Assembly: GCA_964624065.1 (NCBI GenBank)
Contig: CAZUWF010000032.1
Location: 1-23,751, forward strand
Direction of reading: 5' to 3'
Origin: UBA7960 sp964624065
GTDB taxonomy: Bacteria > Bacteroidota > Bacteroidia > Bacteroidales > UBA7960
DNA: 23,751 bases
The notes under the pieces are model-generated. The model did not search any database. It saw nothing but the letters and a program-made list of their open reading frames with translations, and was not told the DNA's origin. Made by a program: the position numbers and the translations under genes. Shown here in pieces: positions 7,852 through 14,494 of this stretch (position 1 is the first letter of the stretch; every line of letters begins with the position of its first letter).

Positions 7852-8035
7852 TAGTGATTAGTGATTAGGGATTAGTAAAGCGTGATGCGTGATGAGTAAT
7901 CAGTAATGAGAACCCAGTTTAGGCTTTCGACTTTTGACTTTCAACTTTCGACTTTTATTTTTTAACTTGTCCATTGCATTTATTCGTAATTCGTAATGTT
8001 TAATAAATCATTGTCCATTAACCATTAACCATAAA
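7852..8035. repeat. Mosaic of degenerate heptanucleotide tandem repeats
   Basis: Four blocks of 7-bp units fill most of the S9-pcm spacer. Block 1 (7852-7907) has eight in-phase units: TAGTGAT twice, TAGGGAT, TAGTAAA, GCGTGAT twice, GAGTAAT, CAGTAAT. Block 2 (7924-7958) has five: CTTTCGA, CTTTTGA, CTTTCAA, CTTTCGA, CTTTTAT. Block 3 (7982-8002) has ATTCGTA twice, then ATGTTTA. Block 4 (8015-8035) has CCATTAA twice, then CCATAAA. The words differ between blocks but the unit length is always 7. No coding potential is visible. The arrays resemble in form the heptanucleotide STRRs known in cyanobacteria; their function here is unknown. Confidence 0.75.
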
Positions 8036-8068
8036 TAATTTAATTTGCGCTATCCTCTCATCCTCAAA

Positions 8069-8710
8069 TCATTCCTTGTTTTGGAGCATTGGCACGAATC
8101 TGAACGCACCGTGCTCCTCGGATTTGTACAAATTGTCTTCAACTTTAACTATCTTTGTCATTACCTGTACTTCGCCGGCACCGAGAGGCATTACCATGAT
8201 CCCGCCAACTTTTAGTTGTTTGAGCAACTCTTGGGGCACCTCGGGTGGGGCAGCGGTGATCAGTATCTTGTCGAAGGGTGCGTGTGAGGGTTGACCCTTG
8301 AAGCCATCGCCATAAAATAGTCTGGGGTTGTAGCCCATTATGGGGAGCAGTGCCTTGGTTCTAGTGTAAAGGCTATGATGTCTTTCAATACTGAAAACCC
8401 TCGCTCCTAGTTCAACTAATATGCAGGCTTGGTAACCACTCCCAGTACCAATTTCAAGAACCTTGTCACCTTTTTTAATTTCGAGCAACTGGGTTTGAAA
8501 AGCCACTGTGAAGGGTTGGCTGATTGTTTGTCCCGACCCAATTGGAAATGGTTTGTCGTCGTAGGCAAATTCAACGAACGACGAATCGAGGAAGAAGTGC
8601 CTGGGCACCTTCGCAATGGCATCAACTATTCTTTGATCGGTAATACCCTTTTCCTTTACCAGTGCTGCAAGCTTGTTTCTCAATCCCTTATGGCGGTAGG
8701 TGTCGATCAT
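8069..8710 (-). CDS. pcm: Protein-L-isoaspartate(D-aspartate) O-methyltransferase
   Basis: S-adenosylmethionine-dependent repair enzyme (213 aa) that methylates isoaspartyl residues in aged proteins so they can return to normal aspartate. Visible features are the PCMT signature GSGQTISQPFTVA (58-70), which shapes the substrate site, and SAM motif I VLEIGTGSGYQA (84-95). A later stretch, PFDKILITAAPPEVPQELLKQL, is the typical motif II/III region. The protein ends ...EHGAFRFVPML, close to the usual family C-terminus (FVPL). The length matches bacterial PCMT. The gene faces away from the oxidoreductase gene at 8926 across a 215-bp spacer and has its own -7-like element. It has no obvious functional partner nearby. 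Confidence 0.95.
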   Translation of the reverse strand: MIDTYRHKGLRNKLAALVKEKGITDQRIVDAIAKVPRHFFLDSSFVEFAYDDKPFPIGSGQTISQPFTVAFQTQLLEIKKGDKVLEIGTGSGYQACILVELGARVFSIERHHSLYTRTKALLPIMGYNPRLFYGDGFKGQPSHAPFDKILITAAPPEVPQELLKQLKVGGIMVMPLGAGEVQVMTKIVKVEDNLYKSEEHGAFRFVPMLQNKE

Positions 8711-8742
8711 AGAATGCTCGGTGTAAATGTGATGTTGATTTG

Positions 8743-8750
8743 CAAAAATA
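8743..8750 (-). promoter_or_regulatory. Candidate -7 element for pcm
   Basis: On the minus strand this reads TATTTTTG, a full match to TAnnTTTG, about 33 nt before the pcm start. No TTG lies 19-20 bp upstream, so the call rests on the -7 half alone. Confidence 0.35.
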
Positions 8751-8874
8751 CCAAATTTTGCTAGTTCACAGGTTTAATTTTTCAGGTTTAGTTTCCATTT
8801 GCCTGGCCTATGGTAAGAATAATGGGGATGTTGTGGTGTTGATTTATCTGGTATGGGTATTAAATTATATTCCT

Positions 8875-8882
8875 TACATTTG
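8875..8882 (+). promoter_or_regulatory. Candidate -7 element for the oxidoreductase-sugar transferase pair
   Basis: TACATTTG matches TAnnTTTG and lies 44 bp before the GTG start at 8926. No convincing -33 TTG is found at the usual distance. Confidence 0.4.
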
Positions 8883-8925
8883 CAAAACCAACAACAAGTA
8901 ATTTAAAACCAAACAAAAAACCGAA

Positions 8926-9918
8926 GTGCAGTCAAGAAAAATTGGAGTGCTTGGGGCTGGCCATCTGGGCAAAATTCACATTAGATGCCTTCTCGAGAGC
9001 GAGGGTTTCGAATTGGTGGGGTTTTATGACCCTGATGAAAGAATTTCTTCGGAGGTTAGCAAAAATTTTGGAGTTACCCGCTTCGATACGATTGATGCCC
9101 TAATTGACGCCGGTGAGATTGTTGATATCGTTACTCCCACTGTTTCGCATTACGATTGTGCCGTAAAGGCACTGCGCCGGTCAAGGCACGTATTCATTGA
9201 AAAGCCACTTACCACTACCCTTGAGGAGGCTAGCAAGTTGATTGAAATTGCCCGTGAAGCTAATGTCAAGGTTCAAGTAGGGCACGTTGAGAGGTTCAAT
9301 CCTGCATTTTTGGCCGCGTGTCCCTACTTAAAAAATCCTATGTTTATAGAAACTCACCGGCTTGCAACCTTCAACCCTCGTGGAACCGACGTGCCGGTGG
9401 TGCTCGATTTGATGATACATGATATTGACATCATACTGCACGTTGTTAACTCGCCCGTGAAAAGGGTTTCGGCGAGCGGCGTGGCGGTTGTGTCAGATAC
9501 CCCCGATATTGCAAATGCTCGTATTGAGTTCAACAACGGTTGTGTGGCCAATCTCACCTCAAGTCGGGTCTCCCTTAAAAATATGCGCAAGTCGAGGTTT
9601 TTTCAGGCCGATGGCTACATTGCCATTGACTTCCTCAACAAAAAAGCGGAGGTAATTCGCCTGGAGGAAGCCTTAGAGGTCGATGATCCGTTTGGCCTGG
9701 TTATTGACCTTGGAAATGGCAAGGGAAAGAAGAAAATTATTATAGAAAACCCAGTGACCCAAGAGATCAATGCCATAAAAGAAGAGTTGGCAGAGTTTAG
9801 GCGGTCCATCATCAAAGATGCGGCTCCACCAGTAACCATTGAGGATGGCTACCGTTCGCTCGAGCTTGCCTACTCGATAATGGAGAAAATTGAAATGAAG
9901 CCTTTTGGAAGGAAATAA
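8926..9918 (+). CDS. Gfo/Idh/MocA-family NAD(P)-dependent oxidoreductase
   Basis: Predicted sugar or sugar-nucleotide dehydrogenase (330 aa). The N-terminal Rossmann fold has GAGHLG (10-15), and the family EKP motif with its catalytic lysine is at 92-94 (FIEKPLTTTLEEA). GHVERFNPAF (119-128) and DLMIHDIDI (161-169, containing the conserved catalytic-region His) belong to the C-terminal GFO_IDH_MocA domain. The start is a GTG: an in-frame TAA at 8899-8901 leaves no ATG option. The sugar-1-phosphate transferase gene begins 10 bp downstream in the same direction, so the two are probably cotranscribed and act in surface polysaccharide synthesis. The exact substrate is not determinable; related enzymes oxidise UDP-amino sugars or inositol-type polyols. 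Confidence 0.9.
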   Translation: MQSRKIGVLGAGHLGKIHIRCLLESEGFELVGFYDPDERISSEVSKNFGVTRFDTIDALIDAGEIVDIVTPTVSHYDCAVKALRRSRHVFIEKPLTTTLEEASKLIEIAREANVKVQVGHVERFNPAFLAACPYLKNPMFIETHRLATFNPRGTDVPVVLDLMIHDIDIILHVVNSPVKRVSASGVAVVSDTPDIANARIEFNNGCVANLTSSRVSLKNMRKSRFFQADGYIAIDFLNKKAEVIRLEEALEVDDPFGLVIDLGNGKGKKKIIIENPVTQEINAIKEELAEFRRSIIKDAAPPVTIEDGYRSLELAYSIMEKIEMKPFGRK

Positions 9919-9928
9919 ATAGCGCATT

Positions 9929-11350
9929 ATGGATTCGAAATTGAAGACCAAATACCTGTACCGGTTTGTTGCATTCGATTATTTGGCAGCCTTGATTGCC
10001 TGGTTCGTTTTCGTGGCTTTCAGGAAAATTGTTTTATGGGATGCCCTGCAAGACCCTATGGAATTGCTTTTTGACTCAAATATGATTATTGGGTTGATTA
10101 TTGTCCCAATTTTTTGGTTATTCTTGTATTGGTTGGGCGGAGCATACAAGACTATCATGCGCACCTCTAGATTGGAAATGGTTGGTCAAACATTTCTGCT
10201 ATCGGTTATGGGGGTTTTGATAATTTCGTTTGCCTTATTGTTTGACCTTCAAAATCAACCTTTCAGCAGTCAGTTCTTTTCCTTTTTGTTTTTGCTTGGG
10301 CTACATTTCTTTTTTGTGGCAACTTTCAGGACTTTCATCCTCACAGGGTATTTCAAAAAAATTAGATCCGGAGTGATTGGTTTTCCAACATTGATTGTTG
10401 GTTCGGGACCGAAAGCGGTGGAAATTTTTTCAGAAATTAAATTGCAAGGAAATCCCTCCGGGCATGATATTGTGGGGTTCGTAAGATATAATGGTCCGTC
10501 CATAAATGCATGTTCTGGTCTTCCTCCCGAGCTGGGCTCAATGGAGAACGTAAAATCCATTGTGGAAAAGTACAAGATAGAAGAAGTAATAATTGCCTTG
10601 GAGGATGGGGAGCACGAAAGGCTGCCAAATGTAATTCTTGCCTTTTCAAGGTTCAACGTCACTATAAATGTTATTCCTGACATACATGACTTCCTGCTTG
10701 GTGCCGTAAAGATGTCTTCAATTTTTGGCACACCTCTAATAAAAGTCAGGTCAGAGCTACTTCCTCCCTGGCAACAATCCACGAAACGGCTTATTGACAT
10801 TTTGGTTTCCGTTTTCTGTTTGGTGGTTCTATCCCCTTTGTATTTATTTACCGCCATAATGGTTAAGCTTTCCTCCAAGGGACCCGTTCTTTACAAGCAC
10901 GAGCGAATAGGACTTCACGGAAAGCCGTTTATGATGCACAAGTTTAGGTCGATGTATGTTGATGCCGAGAAATTTGGGCCTCAACTTTCGAGCAAGGATG
11001 ACCCGAGGATAACCCACTGGGGTAAGTTCATGCGCCAGGTCAGGTTGGATGAGATTCCCCAGTTTTTCAATGTCCTTTTGGGTACAATGTCATTGGTAGG
11101 GCCTAGGCCTGAGAGGCAATTCTATATTGAACAGATCGTGGAAAAGGCCCCTCATTACTTGTTGTTGCAGAAAATAAAACCTGGCATTACCAGCTGGGGG
11201 CAAGTCAAGTATGGCTATGCTGAAAATGTGGATCAAATGGTTGATAGGCTCAAATACGACTTGCTATATTTGGAAAATATGTCGTTGGCGGTGGATATCA
11301 AGATTCTTATTCACACCTTCTTGATAATTGCTCAAGGTAGGGGCAAGTAG
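9929..11350 (+). CDS. Exopolysaccharide polyprenyl glycosylphosphotransferase (initiating sugar transferase)
   Basis: Inner-membrane enzyme (473 aa) of the WcaJ/WbaP type that moves a hexose-1-phosphate from a nucleotide sugar to undecaprenyl phosphate, the first step of exopolysaccharide or O-antigen synthesis. Four hydrophobic segments (about 13-31, 52-70, 86-106, 116-137) precede a CoA-binding-3/Rossmann-like domain (GFPTLIVGSGPKA, 151-163). A fifth segment (289-312) opens the Bac_transf catalytic domain, which carries KRLID (286-290), KFRSM (338-342) with the following DAE (345-347), DDPR (357-360), LDEIPQ (373-378) and GPRPE (391-395). All core residues of the family are present. It lies 10 bp after the oxidoreductase gene. 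No other glycosyltransferase, flippase or polymerase is in view. The 3' end overlaps the convergent DUF4294 gene by 19 bp. Confidence 0.95.
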   Translation: MDSKLKTKYLYRFVAFDYLAALIAWFVFVAFRKIVLWDALQDPMELLFDSNMIIGLIIVPIFWLFLYWLGGAYKTIMRTSRLEMVGQTFLLSVMGVLIISFALLFDLQNQPFSSQFFSFLFLLGLHFFFVATFRTFILTGYFKKIRSGVIGFPTLIVGSGPKAVEIFSEIKLQGNPSGHDIVGFVRYNGPSINACSGLPPELGSMENVKSIVEKYKIEEVIIALEDGEHERLPNVILAFSRFNVTINVIPDIHDFLLGAVKMSSIFGTPLIKVRSELLPPWQQSTKRLIDILVSVFCLVVLSPLYLFTAIMVKLSSKGPVLYKHERIGLHGKPFMMHKFRSMYVDAEKFGPQLSSKDDPRITHWGKFMRQVRLDEIPQFFNVLLGTMSLVGPRPERQFYIEQIVEKAPHYLLLQKIKPGITSWGQVKYGYAENVDQMVDRLKYDLLYLENMSLAVDIKILIHTFLIIAQGRGK

Positions 11351-11970
11351 CCGAGTTCTATTTGTTGGACAATTTCTTCTATTAGTGCGTCCTCACCTTC
11401 GGGCTTGTATTTGATCCTAAGGTTGAACCCGAAAATACTTCCCAACCCATGCCAGAAAATTGCCGGAAAAAACCCCCTAAACTCCTTCACAATGTCGTAG
11501 CCGCTATGGCGTGTCTCGCGGTCAATGAGTTTTATTAGTATTACCCCTTGGTTAAATGTTAGCCCTTTGAGCTCCTCCTCAAATTGATCCTGTAGTTCTT
11601 CTTCGGCCTTTTTCATAGCCTTTCGACGTTCTCTTTTGGTGGGCAACAACTCAATCAGCTTTTGGTAATCAATGAATTTCTGCCCGGCCAGCTTGGCGTA
11701 GGGGTAAACCCTTCTAACGTTAAAGACAAGTCTGTTGTACCTATGTTGATCGCCCGGACTGCCAAAAACCCTTTTCGGATAAATCGAGACTCTGGGCAAG
11801 TTAAGTATTCTTATTGTATCGCCATCAATTACAACGATTTCGTGCGCACCCCAAATGCTATCCCTGCCAAGGGTGTCGGGTCTTATCAACCTCTCAACCT
11901 CCTCAGCCTGTGCCGCTAGCCCAAAATGAGCGCCAATAACCATAAGGAAAAATAATGCAAACAATTTCAT
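11332..11970 (-). CDS. DUF4294 protein, exported
   Basis: Conserved Bacteroidota protein of unknown function (212 aa), recognised by its overall pattern as the DUF4294 family. Residues 1-22 are a probable signal peptide (MKLFALFFLMVIGAHFGLAAQA), suggesting the periplasm or outer membrane. The core contains RYNRLVFNVRRVYPYAKLA (79-97), a charged helical stretch with many Arg, Lys and Glu (~108-136), and LTFNQGVILIKLIDRETRHSGY followed by FRGFFPAIFWHGLGSIFGFNLRIKY, which together are the family hallmark. No catalytic motif can be named. It is a single-gene unit on the minus strand, overlapping the sugar transferase gene tail to tail. Its upstream spacer contains an inverted repeat (12137-12163). 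Confidence 0.85.
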   Translation of the reverse strand: MKLFALFFLMVIGAHFGLAAQAEEVERLIRPDTLGRDSIWGAHEIVVIDGDTIRILNLPRVSIYPKRVFGSPGDQHRYNRLVFNVRRVYPYAKLAGQKFIDYQKLIELLPTKRERRKAMKKAEEELQDQFEEELKGLTFNQGVILIKLIDRETRHSGYDIVKEFRGFFPAIFWHGLGSIFGFNLRIKYKPEGEDALIEEIVQQIELGYLPLP

Positions 11971-11981
11971 CTACAAATGAG

Positions 11982-11989
11982 CAAATTTA
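11982..11989 (-). promoter_or_regulatory. Candidate -7 element for the DUF4294 gene
   Basis: On the minus strand it reads TAAATTTG, a full match to TAnnTTTG, 11 nt before the ATG. A TTTG lies 24 bp upstream of it, longer than usual. The leader would be very short. Confidence 0.35.
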
Positions 11990-12136
11990 TCATCGTCCAA
12001 CGCTAATTTACTACAAATTATTGGATTACCCTTTACACCGAATGGGGGTGGTTGGTCACGCAATAGGTTAATTGCAAATGTTGTTATTGTAGCTACCTGT
12101 GTCTCCTTGAACCCAAATACCTGATTGGTTGCAAGT

Positions 12137-12163
12137 TTTGACAATCAATGAAAATTTGTCAAA
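12137..12163. repeat. Inverted repeat TTTGACAA-N11-TTGTCAAA
   Basis: The arms (12137-12144 and 12156-12163) are perfect 8-bp inverted copies with an 11-bp AT-rich centre. The centre-to-centre distance is 19 bp, close to two helical turns, as expected of a dimeric regulator site. It is about 170 bp upstream of the DUF4294 start, too far to be a simple repressor operator. No T-tract follows on either strand, so it is not a clear terminator. Confidence 0.5.
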
Positions 12164-12314
12164 CGGTTTGTGCCTGTTTGCTGAAAATTCGAATATGGTT
12201 ATTTCCGATCCAATCATCTGGGCTTTCATTGTGGAAGCGCTCGGGGGTGCCTAGGCAGCCATAAAGGTTTTCAGACCCCAGACCGTTCGATTACCAAGGA
12301 AAGAATTAGGGATG

Positions 12315-13559
12315 CTACGCCACCTTCAAATGCGAAAGTTTTTCTTTGCTCAATTTGGCCTTTGCGTAATCTAGGGTAAGAGTAAATTGACCCTGTTCCT
12401 TGGTTTTGTTGGGTGCTTCGAACATGGCATCAAGCATAATTACCTCACAAATTGAGCGAAGCCCTCTGGCGCCTAACTTAAATTCAACGGCTTTGTCAAC
12501 AATAAAGTCGAGCACATCATCATTTACCTTAAGCTTAATGTTGTCCATTTCGAACAATTTTTCGTACTGCTTTATCAAACTGTTCTTGGGTTGGTTTAAA
12601 ATTGCGCGTAAAGTTTCCTTGTCAAGCGGGTTAAGGTAGGTCAAAACGGGCAGCCTTCCCACAAGCTCGGGTATCAGTCCAAAACTCTTGAGGTCTTGCG
12701 GTGCTATGTACTTCAACAAATTGTCTCGGTCAATTGTTGCTGTTTTGCTCGAGGCATAGCCGATGGCGTTTGCTTGAACTCGCGAGGCAATTTTTTTGTC
12801 AATACCATCAAAAGCTCCCCCGCAAATGAACAGGATGTTCTCGGTGTTTACCTGAATCATTTTCTGTTCGGGGTGCTTTCGTCCGCCCTGTGGTGGAACG
12901 TTAACAATTGCCCCTTCAAGAATCTTAAGCAGGGCTTGCTGCACACCCTCGCCCGAAACATCTCGGGTAATTGAAGGGTTATCGGCCTTACGTGCAATCT
13001 TGTCAACTTCGTCAATGAAAACAATACCCTTTTCGGCGGCGGCTACATCGTAATCGGCCACTTGAAGCAACCTAACCAAAATACTTTCAACATCCTCGCC
13101 AACATAACCAGCCTCGGTCAACACGGTTGCATCGGCAATGCAAAACGGCACGTTAAGCAACCTGGCAATGGTGCGTGCAAGCAAGGTTTTGCCAGTGCCA
13201 GTTTCGCCGACCATAATTATGTTCGACTTCTCAATCTCAACATCATCGGCTTCTTTCTTTTGTTTGCCAAGGTAGTTTATGCGCTTGTAGTGGTTGTATA
13301 CGGCAACCGAAAGTACCTTTTTTGCATCATCTTGCCCAATTACGTACTTATCGAGGTGATTTTTTATTTCGGTTGGTTTAATTAGTTTTAATGACTGGGT
13401 GCCTGCCCTTCTCTTCAAGGCCATTTCTTCTTCAACTATGAGCTTGGCTTGGCTGGCGCAAGTGTCGCAAATATCTGCGTCAATGCCCGAAATGAGCATT
13501 CCAACTTGGTCAGATGGTCGCCCGCAGAATGAACAGCTTTTTGTCGTTTTCTTGGCCAT
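12315..13559 (-). CDS. clpX: ATP-dependent Clp protease ATP-binding subunit ClpX
   Basis: AAA+ unfoldase (414 aa) that recognises tagged substrates and feeds them to ClpP in the cytoplasm. The N-terminal zinc-binding domain has Cys9, Cys12, Cys31 and Cys34. The AAA+ core has Walker A GETGTGKT (118-125), the pore loop GYVGED (151-156), Walker B IVFIDEVDK (179-187), the conserved SITRDVSGEGVQQALLK segment and the RKH-loop GGRKHP. The C-terminal small domain with GARGLRSI is complete. The length is typical. It follows clpP after 30 bp and almost certainly shares its transcript, so ClpX and ClpP are made together. Confidence 0.98.
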   Translation of the reverse strand: MAKKTTKSCSFCGRPSDQVGMLISGIDADICDTCASQAKLIVEEEMALKRRAGTQSLKLIKPTEIKNHLDKYVIGQDDAKKVLSVAVYNHYKRINYLGKQKKEADDVEIEKSNIIMVGETGTGKTLLARTIARLLNVPFCIADATVLTEAGYVGEDVESILVRLLQVADYDVAAAEKGIVFIDEVDKIARKADNPSITRDVSGEGVQQALLKILEGAIVNVPPQGGRKHPEQKMIQVNTENILFICGGAFDGIDKKIASRVQANAIGYASSKTATIDRDNLLKYIAPQDLKSFGLIPELVGRLPVLTYLNPLDKETLRAILNQPKNSLIKQYEKLFEMDNIKLKVNDDVLDFIVDKAVEFKLGARGLRSICEVIMLDAMFEAPNKTKEQGQFTLTLDYAKAKLSKEKLSHLKVA

Positions 13560-13589
13560 TATTATCGAAATTAAGGTAACTCGATATTT

Positions 13590-14267
13590 TTATTTCTGGT
13601 TCGAAACAAGAACCTCGTCAATCATTCCGTAGGCTTTTGCCTCTTCGGCTGTCATCCAATAATCTCGGTCTGAATCGGCATAAACCTTTTCGTAGCTTTG
13701 TTTGGTGTGCTCAGAAATAATTTCGTAAAGTTCTTTTTTGAGTTTCAATATTTCGCGTGCAGTAATCTCGATATCGGAGGCTTGCCCCTCAGCCCCACCC
13801 ATGGGCTGGTGTATCAAAACCCGGCTGTGTTTCAGGGCGGTTCGCTTTCCGGGAGCTCCGGCACACAACAAAACTGCTCCCATTGATGCTGCCATACCCG
13901 TACAAATTGTTGCAACATCGGGCTTTATGTACTGCATGGTGTCGTAAATTCCCAAGCCGGCATAAACCGATCCACCAGGAGTGTTAAGGTAAATCTGGAT
14001 GTCTTTTTTCGGGTCAACCGACTCCAAAAACAATAGCTGTGCCTGTATTATGTTGGCAACATAATCATTTATTGGCACACCCAAGAATATGATCCTGTCC
14101 ATCATCAGGCGGCTAAAAACGTCCATCGAAGCAACGTTGAGCTGGCGTTCTTCTATAATGGTCGGGCTTATGTAGTTGCCGTAAACCGAAGTATAGTTAT
14201 GCAAGGTTTGGCTGCTAATGCCAAGGTGCCTGGTGGCAAATCTAGTGAATTCTTTATCCTGGCCCAT
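13590..14267 (-). CDS. clpP: ATP-dependent Clp protease proteolytic subunit ClpP
   Basis: Cytoplasmic serine protease subunit (225 aa) that forms the barrel used by ClpX. The complete catalytic triad is visible: Ser128 in GMAASMGA, His153 in HQPMGG and Asp202 in SDRDYWM. The handle region and the NTPGGSVYAGLGIYDTMQ segment (95-112) are standard. The N-terminus is about 20-30 residues longer than in E. coli before the axial-loop region (IIEERQL); such leaders are often removed autocatalytically in ClpP. The gene lies downstream of tig (227-bp spacer) and 30 bp before clpX, in the common tig-clpP-clpX order. Confidence 0.97.
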   Translation of the reverse strand: MGQDKEFTRFATRHLGISSQTLHNYTSVYGNYISPTIIEERQLNVASMDVFSRLMMDRIIFLGVPINDYVANIIQAQLLFLESVDPKKDIQIYLNTPGGSVYAGLGIYDTMQYIKPDVATICTGMAASMGAVLLCAGAPGKRTALKHSRVLIHQPMGGAEGQASDIEITAREILKLKKELYEIISEHTKQSYEKVYADSDRDYWMTAEEAKAYGMIDEVLVSNQK

Positions 14268-14287
14268 CTTTTTTAATAAAAAATCAA

Positions 14288-14349
14288 TTGTTAATGGTTA
14301 ATTATTGGGGTTTTGCGATTAGTGATTGGCGAAAAGTAGAAAACCAAAA
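14288..14349. repeat. Heptamer-like repeat words in the clpP-tig spacer
   Basis: TTAATGGTTAAT (14291-14302) is the exact reverse complement of ATTAACCATTAA at 8017-8028. GCGATTAGTGATT (14315-14327) shares GATTAGTGATTA-type words with 7852-7880, and its first 12 bases recur at 17411-17422. From 14315 the sequence can be read in 7-bp steps (GCGATTA, GTGATTG, GCGAAAA, GTAGAAA, ACCAAAA). The arrays here are more decayed than at 7852-8035. Confidence 0.5.
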
Positions 14350-14494
14350 ATTAGAAATTCGATAAATGTTTCCTGCAAAAGCTAATTAATATTAAGCTAT
14401 TACGTTTAAACAATTTAACTAAAAAAACATCTTCACTTCGTGATTTTTAAAGAATAACGGCTTTTAATTGTCAACCGCTCACCAAAATTAACCA

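Larger units (their letters stand above)
11971..12314. other. 344-bp spacer upstream of the DUF4294 gene, no gene seen
   Basis: This stretch lies between the 3' end of clpX and the 5' end of the DUF4294 gene, both on the minus strand. It holds a -7-like element, an 8-bp inverted repeat (12137-12163), a 10-bp perfect palindrome TGCCTAGGCA (12248-12257) and the short direct repeat CAGACCC-CAGACC (about 12271-12283). No open frame longer than a few codons with a start was noticed. No clear clpX terminator is seen. Confidence 0.6.

Noticed and set aside
7852..8035. Possible CRISPR array or regulatory RNA
   Set aside because: Units are 7 bp with no spacers and no cas genes nearby; tandem microsatellite-like repeats explain it.
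10270..10878. 202-codon minus-strand open frame
   Set aside because: Lies wholly antisense within the sugar transferase gene, whose motifs are certain; low-complexity, Ser/Lys-rich shadow translation.
12248..12257. 10-bp perfect palindrome TGCCTAGGCA
   Set aside because: A single copy with no neighbouring repeat or promoter; this length is plausible by chance.
14421..14443. Possible intrinsic terminator after tig
   Set aside because: Only a 4-bp TCAC/GTGA stem, with five bases between the stem and the T-tract on the minus strand; too weak.
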